Shown here one piece after another: positions 7,497 to 16,015 of a DNA stretch of 25,201 bases. The stretch lies in the NCBI GenBank assembly GCA_020718125.1, contig DYDC01000005.1, positions 1 to 25,201 on the forward strand, written 5' to 3'. Position numbers and translations under genes: made by a program. Position 1 is the first letter of the stretch. Every line of letters begins with the position of its first letter. This DNA is from Methylacidiphilum sp. (GTDB taxonomy: Bacteria > Verrucomicrobiota > Verrucomicrobiia > CAIQCK01). The notes under the pieces are model-generated. The model saw only the letters and a program-made list of their open reading frames with translations, did not search any database and had not been told where the DNA came from.

Positions 7497-9023
7497 ATGA
7501 ACGACCCGGAGAAACCTAATTACGACGTGGTCCTGGTTTCGCCCGCCTCGCGAATGTGCAACCACTATCGGCCCCCGGTGGCGCTGCTCTATATCGCCGG
7601 CTACCTGCGCAAGATGGGCTTCAGCGCACGGATCATTGACGTGCCGATGAAGGAAACCGTCCACACGGAGAGTTTCCACGCGAAGTTGCTGGAAACCCTG
7701 CGCGGCATCGAGGACCAGATGGTGGAGCAATTCCGGGCGCTGCGCACCCGGATCGTCGGCATCACGTGCTATTGCTCGGAGTATGAGGAGGTCCTGAACA
7801 TGGCGCGCCGGTTCAAGGCGGCGTCCCCGGACCTGAAAGTGGTTGTTGGCGGCGCGCATCCCACGCTCTACCCGGAGAGCATGTTTGAAGACGCGGACCG
7901 GCCGGTGGATTTTGCGGTCATTGGCGACGGCGAACTGACGATGCACGAGTTGACCGCCGCCGTCATGGACGGCCGGGGGGATTTCTCCCAAGTCAAAGGC
8001 ATCGCCTACTACGACGAGGCCAGACGCCAGATGGTGGAAACGCCCCGGCGCGAAGTGGCCCCCGATCTGGACGCGATCTCGTTCCCCGCCTACGACCTGG
8101 TGGACATGGGCTACTACACGACGGCCTCGCCCTACGCCATCAAGGGCCTTCTGCTGCGCGCGACCCACGTCGTGGGCGGGCGCGGCTGCCCGTCGTCCTG
8201 CACGTTCTGCGTGGCGAAGAAAGTCCGCAACGTGTCCGGTGGCGGTAAATACCTGCGGATGCGCTCGGCCCGCAGCCTCTTCGAGGAAGTGCGGATGCTG
8301 CGCGAGCGCTGCGGCATAGACGCCTTCCTGTTCCAGGACGACCTCTTCACGCTCAACAAGGCCAACGTGCTCGAACTCTGCCGGCTGATGCGCGAAGCCA
8401 GGCTCGACATCCCGTGGAGCTGCCTCTCGAAAGCCACCTTGATGGATGAGGAGATGATCCGCCAGATGGCCGAGGCCGGCTGCATCCAGATCGAGTTCGG
8501 CGTCGAGCGCGGCAGCGACCGCGCCCTGCGGCTCATCAAGAAAGGCGTCACCGTCGCCAATGTGATCCGGGTCTTCGACCTCTGCCACAAATACGGCATC
8601 CGCACCTACGCCAACATGCTCGTCAACCTGCCCGACGAGACCGAGGAGGACCTGCAAGACATCGTCACCCTGCTGACGCGGCTCCAATCGGAGGTCGTGG
8701 CCATGAACACCTTCTTCCCCTATCCCGGGACGGAGATCTACGACCTGTGGGACAAGAAGTTCTCGCGCGAAGACCTCCCGCTGCTGAGCTTCGCCCACCC
8801 GCGCTGCACGGAGATTCTGCAACGGGCGCGCTTCGCGAAGCACCAGGTGGATTTCATGCAGTGGGGCAACGCCAACATGCGCCGGTTCAACAAACTCTGG
8901 CCCTACGTGAAGTTCTACCTCTCCCGCCGTTACTGGAGGACCTTGCTGCGCTCCAAGCACAAGGCCGGCTATCTCAAAGGGCTGCGGCTTCTCACCCGCG
9001 AGTTCATCCGGAACAAGTTCTGA
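7497..9023 (+). CDS. B12-binding-domain radical SAM protein
   Basis: The 508-residue protein has an N-terminal Rossmann-like cobalamin-binding-type region (YDVVLVSPAS, PPVALLYIAGYLRKMGF, VVVGGAHPTLYPE) followed by a radical SAM core with the cluster motif C231-P-S-S-C235-T-F-C238. Downstream features (FLFQDDLFT, CIQIEFGVERGSD, PYPGTEIYD) are typical of the BchE/methyltransferase-type subfamily. The usual DxHxxG base-off cobalamin motif is not seen, so B12 binding is uncertain. Such enzymes methylate or rearrange lipids, glycans or cofactors; the substrate here is unknown. The ATG at 7497 is 23 bases after the YfhO-like C-terminal gene, so it is probably the last gene of the same operon. Upstream in-frame sequence overlaps the previous gene and looks non-coding in this frame. 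Confidence 0.8.
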   Translation: MNDPEKPNYDVVLVSPASRMCNHYRPPVALLYIAGYLRKMGFSARIIDVPMKETVHTESFHAKLLETLRGIEDQMVEQFRALRTRIVGITCYCSEYEEVLNMARRFKAASPDLKVVVGGAHPTLYPESMFEDADRPVDFAVIGDGELTMHELTAAVMDGRGDFSQVKGIAYYDEARRQMVETPRREVAPDLDAISFPAYDLVDMGYYTTASPYAIKGLLLRATHVVGGRGCPSSCTFCVAKKVRNVSGGGKYLRMRSARSLFEEVRMLRERCGIDAFLFQDDLFTLNKANVLELCRLMREARLDIPWSCLSKATLMDEEMIRQMAEAGCIQIEFGVERGSDRALRLIKKGVTVANVIRVFDLCHKYGIRTYANMLVNLPDETEEDLQDIVTLLTRLQSEVVAMNTFFPYPGTEIYDLWDKKFSREDLPLLSFAHPRCTEILQRARFAKHQVDFMQWGNANMRRFNKLWPYVKFYLSRRYWRTLLRSKHKAGYLKGLRLLTREFIRNKF

Positions 9024-9054
9024 CCCTCGCAGAATCGGCGCTGCAAAACCGCGC

Positions 9055-9084
9055 TTGCCGCTCGCCGACCCGCTCGGCTAAGGT
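9055..9084 (+). promoter_or_regulatory. candidate promoter for pheT
   Basis: TTGCCG at 9055-9060 and TAAGGT at 9079-9084 are 18 bases apart, with a predicted start near 9091, about 20 bases before the pheT ATG. The leader has only a weak GGA as ribosome binding site. Confidence 0.3.
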
Positions 9085-9111
9085 TCCGCCCCCGTCTTAC
9101 CGGACACTGCA

Positions 9112-11511
9112 ATGAAGATTTCATACAACTGGCTGAAGGAGTATGTGGACTTTGACTGGTCGCCGCCGCAGCTCGCGGAGCGGCTGACCTTCTGCGGCAT
9201 CGAAGTCGAGGGCGTCGAACAGATCGGCGCCAGCTTCGACAAGGTCGTCGTGGCGCGGATCCTTGCCGTTGACAAGCATCCCAACGCCGACAGGCTCACC
9301 GTCTGCCGCGTCAACGACGGTTCCGGCGAGCGCCAGATCGTCTGCGGCGCGAAAAACCACAAGGCAGGCGACAAGATTCCGCTCGCCCTGCCCGGCGCGG
9401 TGCTGCCCGGCGACTTCAAGATCGAGGTCGGCAAGCTCCGCGGCGTCGAGAGCCAGGGCATGATGTGTTCCGCGAAGGAACTCGCCATCGCCGGGGACGC
9501 CGAGGGCCTGCTCATCCTCGACCCCTCCGCCCGTGTCGGCGCGCCGATCAGCGAAGTCCTCGGCGGCGGCGACACGGTCTATGACCTGGAGATCACGCCG
9601 AACCGGCCCGACCTGCTCTCGATCATCGGCATCGCCCGCGAAGTCTCCGCGCTCACCGGCAACCCGATCAAGTGGCCGCGGGTGAACTTCACCGAGGAGG
9701 AAGCGCCGGTCGAATCGCTCGCCAAGGTCCGCGTCGAGGCGCCCGACCTCTGCCCGCGCTACGTGGCGCGCGTCATCTGCGGCGTGAAGATCGGCCCCAG
9801 CCCCGACTGGCTGAAGACGTTGCTGGAGAAACTCGGCATCCGCTCCATCAACAACGTCGTGGACGTGACCAACCTCGTGTTGCTGGAGATCGGCCATCCG
9901 CTGCACGCGTTCGATTACAACCTCGTCGCGGGCCACGAGATCGTCGTCCGCCGCGCGCAGGCCGGCGAGTGCATCATGACGATTGACGGCAAGAACCGCA
10001 CCCTCGACGAGCAGATGCTGGTCATCGCCGACGGCCAGAAGCCGGTCGCGGTGGCGGGCGTCATGGGCGGCCAGCACAGCGAGATCAACGACAAGACCGT
10101 GGACGTTCTGCTGGAGAGCGCCTACTTCTTCCCGCCGAACATCCGCAAGACCTCCAAGCGCGTCGGTCTCTCCAGCGAGTCCTCGTATCGCTTCGAGCGC
10201 GGCGCGGACATCGGCGTCTGCGACTGGGCCAGCCGCCGCGCCATCGCGTTGATCCAGCAGCTCGCCGGCGGCAAGATCGCCCGCGGCGTCATTGACACGC
10301 TGGCGAAGCCGGTCGAGAAACGACGCATTGTCTGCCGTTACGCGCGGATCGACAAAGTGCTCGGCACCGAGGTGCCGTCTGATGCCGCGAAGCGCGCGCT
10401 GACCGGCCTCGGCCTCACCGTCGTCGGCGAGAGCGCCGACCGCGCCGAGTTCGAGGCGCCGACGTTTCGCGTGGACCTCCATCGCGAAGCCGATCTGATC
10501 GAGGAGATCGGCCGCGTGCACGGCCTCGACAAGATTCCGTCGGCGGCTTCACGTGCCCTGCCGGCCACGTCGCGGTTCGACGAGGGCTTCGACCGGGTGC
10601 GGCTGGCGCGGCAGATCCTCAACGGCCTCGGCTTTGAAGAGGCGATCAACCAGACGATGACCTCGACCGCGACCGCGGCGTTGACACCGTTGGCAGAAGG
10701 CTGCTCGTCGGTGAAACTCCAGAACCCGCTCAACGAAGACTTGTCAGTGCTGCGGCCCAGCCTGCTGCCGGGTCTTTTGCAAAATCTCCGCGTCAACATT
10801 TCGCGCCAGACGCTGGATGCGCGGCTGTTCGAGGTCGGGCGCGTGTTCGCGAGCGAGAAGGGCGTGCATGAGGAGCGATTGTCGCTGGGCCTCGCCGTCA
10901 CCGGCGCGCGCGCGCCGGGCGCGTGGGAGGCGGACTCGCGCGCGGCGAAGCTGGACTATTACGATTTGAAGGGCGCGGTCGAGTCGCTGCTGGCGCGGCT
11001 GCGGATCGGGCCGGAGGAGTTTGTGCCGGTCGAAAACGTGCGCGGCTTGTTCGAGCAATCGGCACGGGTCGGCGTCGGCGGCGAGATGGTTGGCGTGATC
11101 GGAGTGCTCGACGCGGCGGTGGCGCGGCAGTTTGACCTGCGCGACCCGGTGTTGCTGGCCGAGTTGGACCTCGACGACCTGTTGTCGAAGGCGCGTGGCG
11201 AGGGCGGCTACAAGCCGCTGCCGCAGTTCCCCAGCGTGCAGCGCGACATCGCGATGATTGTGGACGAGGCGGCGACGCACGCGCGGGTGATGGCGGTCAT
11301 CGCCGGCTGCCGGAAGAATCTCGTGGAAAGCGTGCGACTCTTCGATATATTCGCCGGCGGGACGATCCCGAAAGGGAAGAAGTCCCTGGCGTATTCGTTG
11401 ACCTACCGCGCGCCGGATCGGACATTGACCGACGCTGAAGTCAACCGAGTTCACGACGAAATCAAAGCGACACTGAAGAAGTCGCTGCAGTGCGAGATGC
11501 GAGAAGAGTAA
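9112..11511 (+). CDS. pheT: phenylalanine--tRNA ligase beta subunit
   Basis: This is a full-length (799 residues) bacterial PheT, which with PheS forms the alpha2beta2 enzyme that charges tRNA-Phe in the cytoplasm. The start MKISYNWLKEYVDF is canonical. Residues about 38-150 form the EMAP-like tRNA-binding OB domain (HPNADRLTVCRV, RGVESQGMMCS), followed by the DLEITPNRPDLLSIIGIAREV segment, the B3/B4 editing region (about 215-390, containing NNVVDVTNLVLLEIGHPLHAFD), B5, the catalytic-like core and the FDX-ACB anticodon-binding domain (706-797, beginning FPSVQRDIAMIVD). The usual partner gene pheS is not upstream: the preceding gene is a radical SAM gene and the following one is rarA. There is no sign of damage. 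Confidence 0.97.
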   Translation: MKISYNWLKEYVDFDWSPPQLAERLTFCGIEVEGVEQIGASFDKVVVARILAVDKHPNADRLTVCRVNDGSGERQIVCGAKNHKAGDKIPLALPGAVLPGDFKIEVGKLRGVESQGMMCSAKELAIAGDAEGLLILDPSARVGAPISEVLGGGDTVYDLEITPNRPDLLSIIGIAREVSALTGNPIKWPRVNFTEEEAPVESLAKVRVEAPDLCPRYVARVICGVKIGPSPDWLKTLLEKLGIRSINNVVDVTNLVLLEIGHPLHAFDYNLVAGHEIVVRRAQAGECIMTIDGKNRTLDEQMLVIADGQKPVAVAGVMGGQHSEINDKTVDVLLESAYFFPPNIRKTSKRVGLSSESSYRFERGADIGVCDWASRRAIALIQQLAGGKIARGVIDTLAKPVEKRRIVCRYARIDKVLGTEVPSDAAKRALTGLGLTVVGESADRAEFEAPTFRVDLHREADLIEEIGRVHGLDKIPSAASRALPATSRFDEGFDRVRLARQILNGLGFEEAINQTMTSTATAALTPLAEGCSSVKLQNPLNEDLSVLRPSLLPGLLQNLRVNISRQTLDARLFEVGRVFASEKGVHEERLSLGLAVTGARAPGAWEADSRAAKLDYYDLKGAVESLLARLRIGPEEFVPVENVRGLFEQSARVGVGGEMVGVIGVLDAAVARQFDLRDPVLLAELDLDDLLSKARGEGGYKPLPQFPSVQRDIAMIVDEAATHARVMAVIAGCRKNLVESVRLFDIFAGGTIPKGKKSLAYSLTYRAPDRTLTDAEVNRVHDEIKATLKKSLQCEMREE

Positions 11512-11584
11512 GTGAATGCCGCACGGCAACGCGAGCCGGGCAGGACTTGAAACCTAAAGCGGAGACGGCCGGCGAACTTCCGGC

Positions 11585-11613
11585 TTGTCACTCATGCGCG
11601 AAGCAGTTGTAAA
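11585..11613 (+). promoter_or_regulatory. candidate sigma70-type promoter in the pheT-rarA gap
   Basis: TTGTCA (11585-11590) and TGTAAA (11608-11613) are separated by 17 bases. The predicted transcript start, near 11620, falls at the base of a GC-rich inverted repeat, about 365 bases before rarA. It could drive rarA with a long leader or a separate small RNA. Confidence 0.35.
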
Positions 11614-11672
11614 GCTGACAGCCAGCGGCGCCCCAGGGGTCGTCAGTTATGAAAACAGGCGCCGCAGCTCAG
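11614..11672 (+). ncRNA. candidate structured RNA or leader
   Basis: GCGGCGCC at 11625-11632 is perfectly complementary to GGCGCCGC at 11658-11665, with a 25-base loop. Outside it, GCTGA at 11614-11618 can pair with TCAGC at 11668-11672 across a short internal loop. The structure sits at the predicted start of a transcript. It matches no RNA family I can name, and no T-rich terminator follows closely. Treat it as a candidate only. Confidence 0.25.
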
Positions 11673-11984
11673 CCGTTCGGTTCCTTGAAAAATCGAGCTG
11701 GGTTCAGGAGAGGCTGACACGCCAGCGCGTGCCGCCGCCGCAAAAGTTTTGAATACCCTGCCGTTCTCGTGATGCGACGATAAATCTCTGACCCGATATC
11801 ATCGTTATTAGATGGCGCTTTAGCTCCGACGGTTGACGACATGCCTTCACTGGAAGTCGAAACGCCGTAGGGCGGGCACCCCAACTAAAAATGGGGATCA
11901 GAGAGCGCGTTCACACGGTCCTGGTGGGGTATTCTCTTTCAAAGACCGAGGCTCGGCTCAAATCCCGCCGCAGCGCGACAGGCG

Positions 11985-13367
11985 ATGAGCCAGGATCTAT
12001 TCAATTGCGCCCCGGGCGCGGCGAAGCGGACGGAAGAGCCGGCAGCGGCAGCGACCGAGCCGGTCGAACAGCCCCAGGTCAAGCCGCTCTCGACCCGCAT
12101 GAGGCCGAGGACACTGGAGGAGTTCGCCGGCCAGCAGCACATCCTCGGCCCCGGCAAGCTCCTGCGCCGCGCCATCCAGGCCGACCGCATTTCCTCCATC
12201 CTGCTCTGGGGACCGCCCGGCACGGGCAAGACCACCCTCGCCACCATCATCGCCAACGCGACGCGCTCGCGCTTTGAGCGGCTCAGCGGCGTCAAGAGCA
12301 ACGTCGCCGACATCCGCCGCGTCGTCGCCTCGGCCTGGAACCGGCTCACCAACGCCGGCCAGAAGACCATCCTGTTCATTGACGAAATCCACCGCTTCAA
12401 CAAGGCGCAGCAAGACGTGCTGCTGCCCGACGTGGAGAGCGGCACCGTCCGGCTCATCGGCGCCACCACGCACAACCCGCTGTTCTACGTCAACACGCCG
12501 CTGGTCTCGCGCTCGCATATCTTCGAGTTGAAACCGCTTGCCGTCGCCGACATCGAGCTGCTCCTGCGCCGCGCGCTGGCCGATGCCGCACGTGGCCTTG
12601 GCAAACTTCGCGTCCGCGCCGACGAGGGCGCGCTGCGGCATCTGGCCGTGACCAGCGATGGAGATGCCCGCAAGGCTCTTAACTCGCTGGAGGTCGGCGT
12701 GCTCACGACACCGGCGGAGACCGATGGCAGCATCCATTTCACCAAGGTCTCCGCCGAGGAGAGCATCCAGAAAAAGGCGGTTACCTACGACGGCGATGAG
12801 GACGCGCACTACGACACCATCAGCGCGTTCATCAAGGCGATGCGCGGCAGCGATCCCGACGCCGCGCTTTACTGGCTGGCGAAGATGCTCGTGGCGGGCG
12901 AGGACATCCGTTTCCTCGCTCGGCGCATCGTCATTTGCGCGGCGGAGGACGTCGGCATGGCCGACCCGCAGGCACTCGTGATCGCAAGCGCGGCGCAGCA
13001 AGCAGTGGAGTTCGTCGGCATGCCGGAAGCGCAACTCCCGCTGGCGCAGGCAACCGTCTATATCGCCACCGCGCCGAAGAGCAACGCCAGCGCGATGGGC
13101 ATCTGGACGGCGATGGGCGATGTCGAGAAAGGCCGCACGCTGGAGGTGCCGGATCATCTCAAGGACGCGCACTACAAGGGCGCGCAACCGCTCGCCCACG
13201 GTGCCGGCTACCAATACGCCCACGACCACGAGGGCGGCATCGTCGCGCAGGAGCATCTGCCGGAGGCGCGCCGTTACTACACGCCGACCGACCGCGGCTT
13301 CGAGCGAGAGGTGCAGTGCCGGCTCGTCGAGTGGCGCGCGAAGCTGCAGACGCGGAAACCGTCATGA
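11985..13367 (+). CDS. rarA: replication-associated recombination AAA+ ATPase RarA (MgsA)
   Basis: This 460-residue AAA+ protein acts at stalled replication forks and interacts with SSB and the clamp-loader machinery. The Walker A motif GPPGTGKT is at residues 76-83 and Walker B FIDEIHRF at 131-138, followed by sensor 1 (LIGATTHNP) and the conserved SRSHIFELKPL and SDGDARKALNSLE segments. The C-terminal tetramerisation part (DEDAHYDTISAFIKAMRGSDPDAALYWLAKM; RRIVICAAEDVGMADP) is characteristic of RarA rather than other clamp-loader-like ATPases. The length is normal for the family. The start at 11985 has only a weak purine-rich sequence before it. The stop overlaps the start of the next gene (ATGA), so the two are probably cotranslated. 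Confidence 0.95.
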   Translation: MSQDLFNCAPGAAKRTEEPAAAATEPVEQPQVKPLSTRMRPRTLEEFAGQQHILGPGKLLRRAIQADRISSILLWGPPGTGKTTLATIIANATRSRFERLSGVKSNVADIRRVVASAWNRLTNAGQKTILFIDEIHRFNKAQQDVLLPDVESGTVRLIGATTHNPLFYVNTPLVSRSHIFELKPLAVADIELLLRRALADAARGLGKLRVRADEGALRHLAVTSDGDARKALNSLEVGVLTTPAETDGSIHFTKVSAEESIQKKAVTYDGDEDAHYDTISAFIKAMRGSDPDAALYWLAKMLVAGEDIRFLARRIVICAAEDVGMADPQALVIASAAQQAVEFVGMPEAQLPLAQATVYIATAPKSNASAMGIWTAMGDVEKGRTLEVPDHLKDAHYKGAQPLAHGAGYQYAHDHEGGIVAQEHLPEARRYYTPTDRGFEREVQCRLVEWRAKLQTRKPS

Positions 13368-13951
13368 ACACGGCGAATGACAAGACGTTGACGGCTGAGA
13401 AGCGCGCAATGCGCGCGCAGATGCTCGCCATGCGCGATCCGCTGACGCCGGACGAGGTGGCGCGCCGCAGCGAGCAAATTGCCGCGCAGTTACTCGCGCT
13501 GCCGGAGGTGCGGCGGGCCGGGACGATCTTCTGCTACCTGTCGTTCGGCAATGAGGTCGCCACGCACGCGCTGCTGCGCTACTGGCTCGCGGATGGCCGC
13601 CGCGTGTTCGTGCCGGTGTTCGACGTGGAGCGGCGATCCTACCGGCCCTCGATGCTGCGCGACCTGGATGGCGACCTTGCGGCCGGGCGCTACGGCATTT
13701 TGGAGCCAAGGACGTTTACACCGCCTGACGGCCACGCGGACGTCGCGGTCGTGCCGGGGCTGGCGTTTGACGCGGCGGGCCGCCGGCTCGGCTTCGGCAA
13801 GGGCTACTACGACGCGATGCTGGGCGAGTTCGGCGGCGTGAAGATTGGGCTGGCGTTCGACTGCCAGATGGTGCCGGCGGTGCCGGCTGCGGAGCATGAC
13901 GTGACGATGGATTTCATCGTGACAGAGACGCGGGCGCTTCGGAGGAACTGA
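13364..13951 (+). CDS. ygfA: 5-formyltetrahydrofolate cyclo-ligase
   Basis: The 195-residue protein converts 5-formyl-THF to 5,10-methenyl-THF using ATP, returning the storage or inhibitory folate to the one-carbon pool in the cytoplasm. It has the family signatures: the N-terminal KRAMRAQMLAMRDPL basic helix, the FCYLSFGNEVATHALL segment, and the C-terminal nucleotide-binding motif GFGKGYYD at residues 143-150, preceded by VVPGLAFDAAGRRL. The length is as expected. Its ATG overlaps the rarA TGA by the ATGA arrangement, and rny follows 2 bases after its stop, so rarA, this gene and rny are likely one transcript. Confidence 0.93.
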   Translation: MNTANDKTLTAEKRAMRAQMLAMRDPLTPDEVARRSEQIAAQLLALPEVRRAGTIFCYLSFGNEVATHALLRYWLADGRRVFVPVFDVERRSYRPSMLRDLDGDLAAGRYGILEPRTFTPPDGHADVAVVPGLAFDAAGRRLGFGKGYYDAMLGEFGGVKIGLAFDCQMVPAVPAAEHDVTMDFIVTETRALRRN

Positions 13952-13953
13952 CC

Positions 13954-15522
13954 ATGCGAGGATTCATATTCGACAACTTCGAGTTTCTGATGATGCTGAC
14001 GGCGCTGATTTCGGTGGCGGCCAGCTACCTGGGCTTTCGTTACATAAACCGCCAGCGCATCAGCGTCGCGCAACGCGAGGCGGAGCGGCTGATCACGCGC
14101 GCCCATCGCGAGGCCGACACGATCCGCCGCGAAGCGGAGGTCGCCGCGAAGTCGGAGGCGCTGGCCATCCGCGAACAGTTTGAGACCCAACAGACGGACA
14201 AGCGCCGCGAGATGGAGGAGATGGAAAAGAAGCTCATCGCGCGCCAGGCGAGTTTGGAGGAGAAAGTCGAGACGCTCTTCAAACACGAGGAGGAACTGCG
14301 GGAATCCGAGTTGAAGGCGCAGGACCGGCAAAAGGAAGCCGACAAACTGCGGGCGTTCTCGATGGTGCTGGTGAAACAGCAACAGGAGAAGTTGCAGCGC
14401 ATCGCCTCCCTGTCCCAGGAGAAGGCCCGCGAGATGATGCTCAAGCGCGTGGAGGAGGACATGGAGACCGAGACGAGCGCCATCGTGCGGCGGTTCGCCG
14501 AACAGGCCCGCGGCCAGGCGGAGCGCGAGGCGCGGCGCATCCTCTCCATCGCCATCCAGCGTTATGCAGCCGACCATGTCAGCGAGATAACGACCACCAC
14601 CGTCCCGCTGCCGAGCGAGGACATGAAGGGCCGCATCATCGGCCGCGAGGGCCGCAACATCCGCGCCTTCGAGTTCGCCACCGGCGTGACGCCGATCATA
14701 GACGACACGCCGCAGGTCGTGGTGCTTTCCAGCTTCGACCCCATCCGACGCGAGGTCGCCCGCATCTCGCTGGAACGGCTCGTGGCCGACACCCGCATCC
14801 ACCCCGCGCGCATCGAGGAGGTCGTCCAGAAGGCCCAGGCGGAGATCGAGGAGACCATCCGCCATCTCGGCGAGGACGCCTGCGTGCGCGCCGGCGCGCA
14901 CCACGCGCACCCCGACATCATCAAGCTGCTCGGCCGGCTTAAGTTCCGCCATAGTTACGCGCAGAACGTCCTCGATCACAGCATCGAGGTCGCGCACATG
15001 GCTGGCGCCATGGCCGCCGAGTTGAAACTCGACGTGCACGTCGCCAAACGCGTCGCGCTGTTCCACGACATCGGCAAGGCGGTCAACCACGATGTGGAAG
15101 GCTCGCACGCGGTCGTCGGCGCCGACCTCCTGCGCCGGTGCGGCGAGCCGGAGGAGGTCGTCACCGGTGTCGCCTCGCACCACGATGACGTCGAGCCGAA
15201 CATCTACGGCGTCCTGACCAGCGCCGCCGACGCCATCAGCGCCTCGCGCGCCGGCGCCCGCAGCGAATCGGCGGAGATTTACCTCCAGCGCTTGGAGAAC
15301 CTGGAGACGATTGCCAACTCCTTCTCCGGCGTCGAGCGCAGCTACGCCATCCAGGCCGGCCGCGAAATCCGCGTCGTGGTCGAGCCGAACCAGATAGACG
15401 ACAACGCCGCCTTGCTCGTGGCCCGCCAGATCGCGCGCAAGATCGAGGAACAACTCCAATACCACGGCCAGATCAAGGTTACCGTCCTGCGCGAGAAACG
15501 GGTCGTCGAGTATGCGAAGTAG
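13954..15522 (+). CDS. rny: ribonuclease Y
   Basis: This 522-residue membrane-anchored endoribonuclease initiates mRNA decay. One N-terminal membrane helix (about 9-30) is followed by a long Arg/Glu-rich coiled coil (about 35-200), a KH RNA-binding domain with GRIIGREGRNIRAFE (226-240), and an HD domain whose catalytic His-Asp pair is H371-D372 in FHDIGKA. The C-terminal part has the typical SASRAGARSESAEIYLQRLENLE and ends IKVTVLREKRVVEYAK. GGAGG at 13941-13945 lies 8 bases before the ATG. The last base of the TAG stop is also the first base of a heptamer array. In Bacillus, rny adjoins ymdB; here a four-helix-bundle gene lies between them. Confidence 0.97.
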   Translation: MRGFIFDNFEFLMMLTALISVAASYLGFRYINRQRISVAQREAERLITRAHREADTIRREAEVAAKSEALAIREQFETQQTDKRREMEEMEKKLIARQASLEEKVETLFKHEEELRESELKAQDRQKEADKLRAFSMVLVKQQQEKLQRIASLSQEKAREMMLKRVEEDMETETSAIVRRFAEQARGQAEREARRILSIAIQRYAADHVSEITTTTVPLPSEDMKGRIIGREGRNIRAFEFATGVTPIIDDTPQVVVLSSFDPIRREVARISLERLVADTRIHPARIEEVVQKAQAEIEETIRHLGEDACVRAGAHHAHPDIIKLLGRLKFRHSYAQNVLDHSIEVAHMAGAMAAELKLDVHVAKRVALFHDIGKAVNHDVEGSHAVVGADLLRRCGEPEEVVTGVASHHDDVEPNIYGVLTSAADAISASRAGARSESAEIYLQRLENLETIANSFSGVERSYAIQAGREIRVVVEPNQIDDNAALLVARQIARKIEEQLQYHGQIKVTVLREKRVVEYAK

Positions 15523-15557
15523 TCGAGAGTCGAGAGCGGAGAGCCGAGAGCCAGAGA
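15522..15557 (+). repeat. left heptamer array (GTCGAGA type)
   Basis: Five units in strict 7-base phase start at 15522: GTCGAGA, GTCGAGA, GCGGAGA, GCCGAGA, GCCAGAG, then a final A. The array begins on the last base of the rny stop codon. Read as the reverse complement, it matches the array downstream of the four-helix-bundle gene (15984-16011), so the two arms are inverted and flank that gene. Confidence 0.85.
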
Positions 15558-15598
15558 ATAAGAGCGTGGCTAAAACACAGGCATGAAAGGATTACAGA

Positions 15599-15955
15599 AT
15601 GTTCCGGTTTGAAAAGCTGGATGTGTGGCAAAAGGCGATCGCGTTTGCCGATGAGGTTTACAGTCTTACGCGCGGTTTTCCAGCGGAGGAACGATTCGGG
15701 CTGACCAGCCAGATGCGGCGGGCTGCTGTTTCCGTCTCATCGAACATTGCCGAGGGCAGTTCCCGCGTGTCGGATGCCGATTACGCCCGGTTCATCGAGA
15801 TCGGCTACGGGTCGGCCTTGGAGGTTGTCTCGGAAGCGTTTGTTGCCCGGCGCCAGGGGTTCTTGTCCGAGGATAATTTTCGCCAACTCTATGCGAACGC
15901 GGAAGAAATCAGTCGCATGATGAGCGGCCTGCGTGCAAGCTTGCTCAAGTCCTGA
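15599..15955 (+). CDS. four-helix-bundle protein (23S rRNA intervening-sequence type, TIGR02436-like)
   Basis: The 118-residue protein has all the marks of this family: the FEKLDVWQKAIAFADEVY start, the TSQMRRAAVSVSSNIAEG core and a C-terminal helix with EISRMMSGLRASL. Relatives occur in intervening sequences of 23S rRNA genes and as scattered stand-alone genes, and resemble the accessory Avd protein of diversity-generating retroelements. The biochemical role is not settled; basic surfaces suggest nucleic-acid binding. The ATG at 15599 has GAAAGGA at 15585-15591 upstream. The gene is bracketed by inverted heptamer arrays and sits between rny and ymdB, which are adjacent in other bacteria. This suggests that the gene and its flanks arrived together. 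Confidence 0.9.
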   Translation: MFRFEKLDVWQKAIAFADEVYSLTRGFPAEERFGLTSQMRRAAVSVSSNIAEGSSRVSDADYARFIEIGYGSALEVVSEAFVARRQGFLSEDNFRQLYANAEEISRMMSGLRASLLKS

Positions 15956-15983
15956 TCCGCTCATTATGACGCTTGTTGCCGGC

Positions 15984-16011
15984 TCTCGACTCTCAACTCT
16001 AGACTCTCGAC
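15984..16011 (-). repeat. right heptamer array (inverted GTCGAGA type)
   Basis: On the plus strand the units are TCTCGAC, TCTCAAC, TCTAGAC and TCTCGAC, in strict 7-base phase. They are reverse complements or one-base variants of GTCGAGA. The array ends 4 bases before the ymdB ATG and occupies the place where a ribosome binding site would be expected. Confidence 0.85.
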
Positions 16012-16015
16012 TCAT

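Larger units (their letters stand above)
11512..11984 (+). other. 473-base intergenic region, no convincing gene
   Basis: This gap between pheT and rarA holds no open frame with a recognisable product or good ribosome binding site. It is less GC-rich than its flanks, especially 11740-11830. It contains a hairpin just after pheT (GCCGG at 11568-11572 with CCGGC at 11580-11584, no T-run), a candidate promoter (11585-11613), a long-range stem (11614-11672) and a small hairpin (CCCCA 11879-11883 with TGGGG 11892-11896). No known riboswitch or RNA gene motif was recognised. Confidence 0.6.

Noticed and set aside
11833..11838. TTGACG as a -35 box close to rarA
   Set aside because: No acceptable -10 box lies 15-19 bases downstream.
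11669..11884. 71-residue open frame on the minus strand in the pheT-rarA gap
   Set aside because: It has no ribosome binding site, no recognisable motif and crosses the candidate structured leader; it is probably a chance frame.
15522..16011. CRISPR-like array or attachment site interpretation of the heptamer arms
   Set aside because: Units are 7 bases without spacers and the arms are inverted, which does not fit CRISPR; no integrase gene or duplicated att core is visible.
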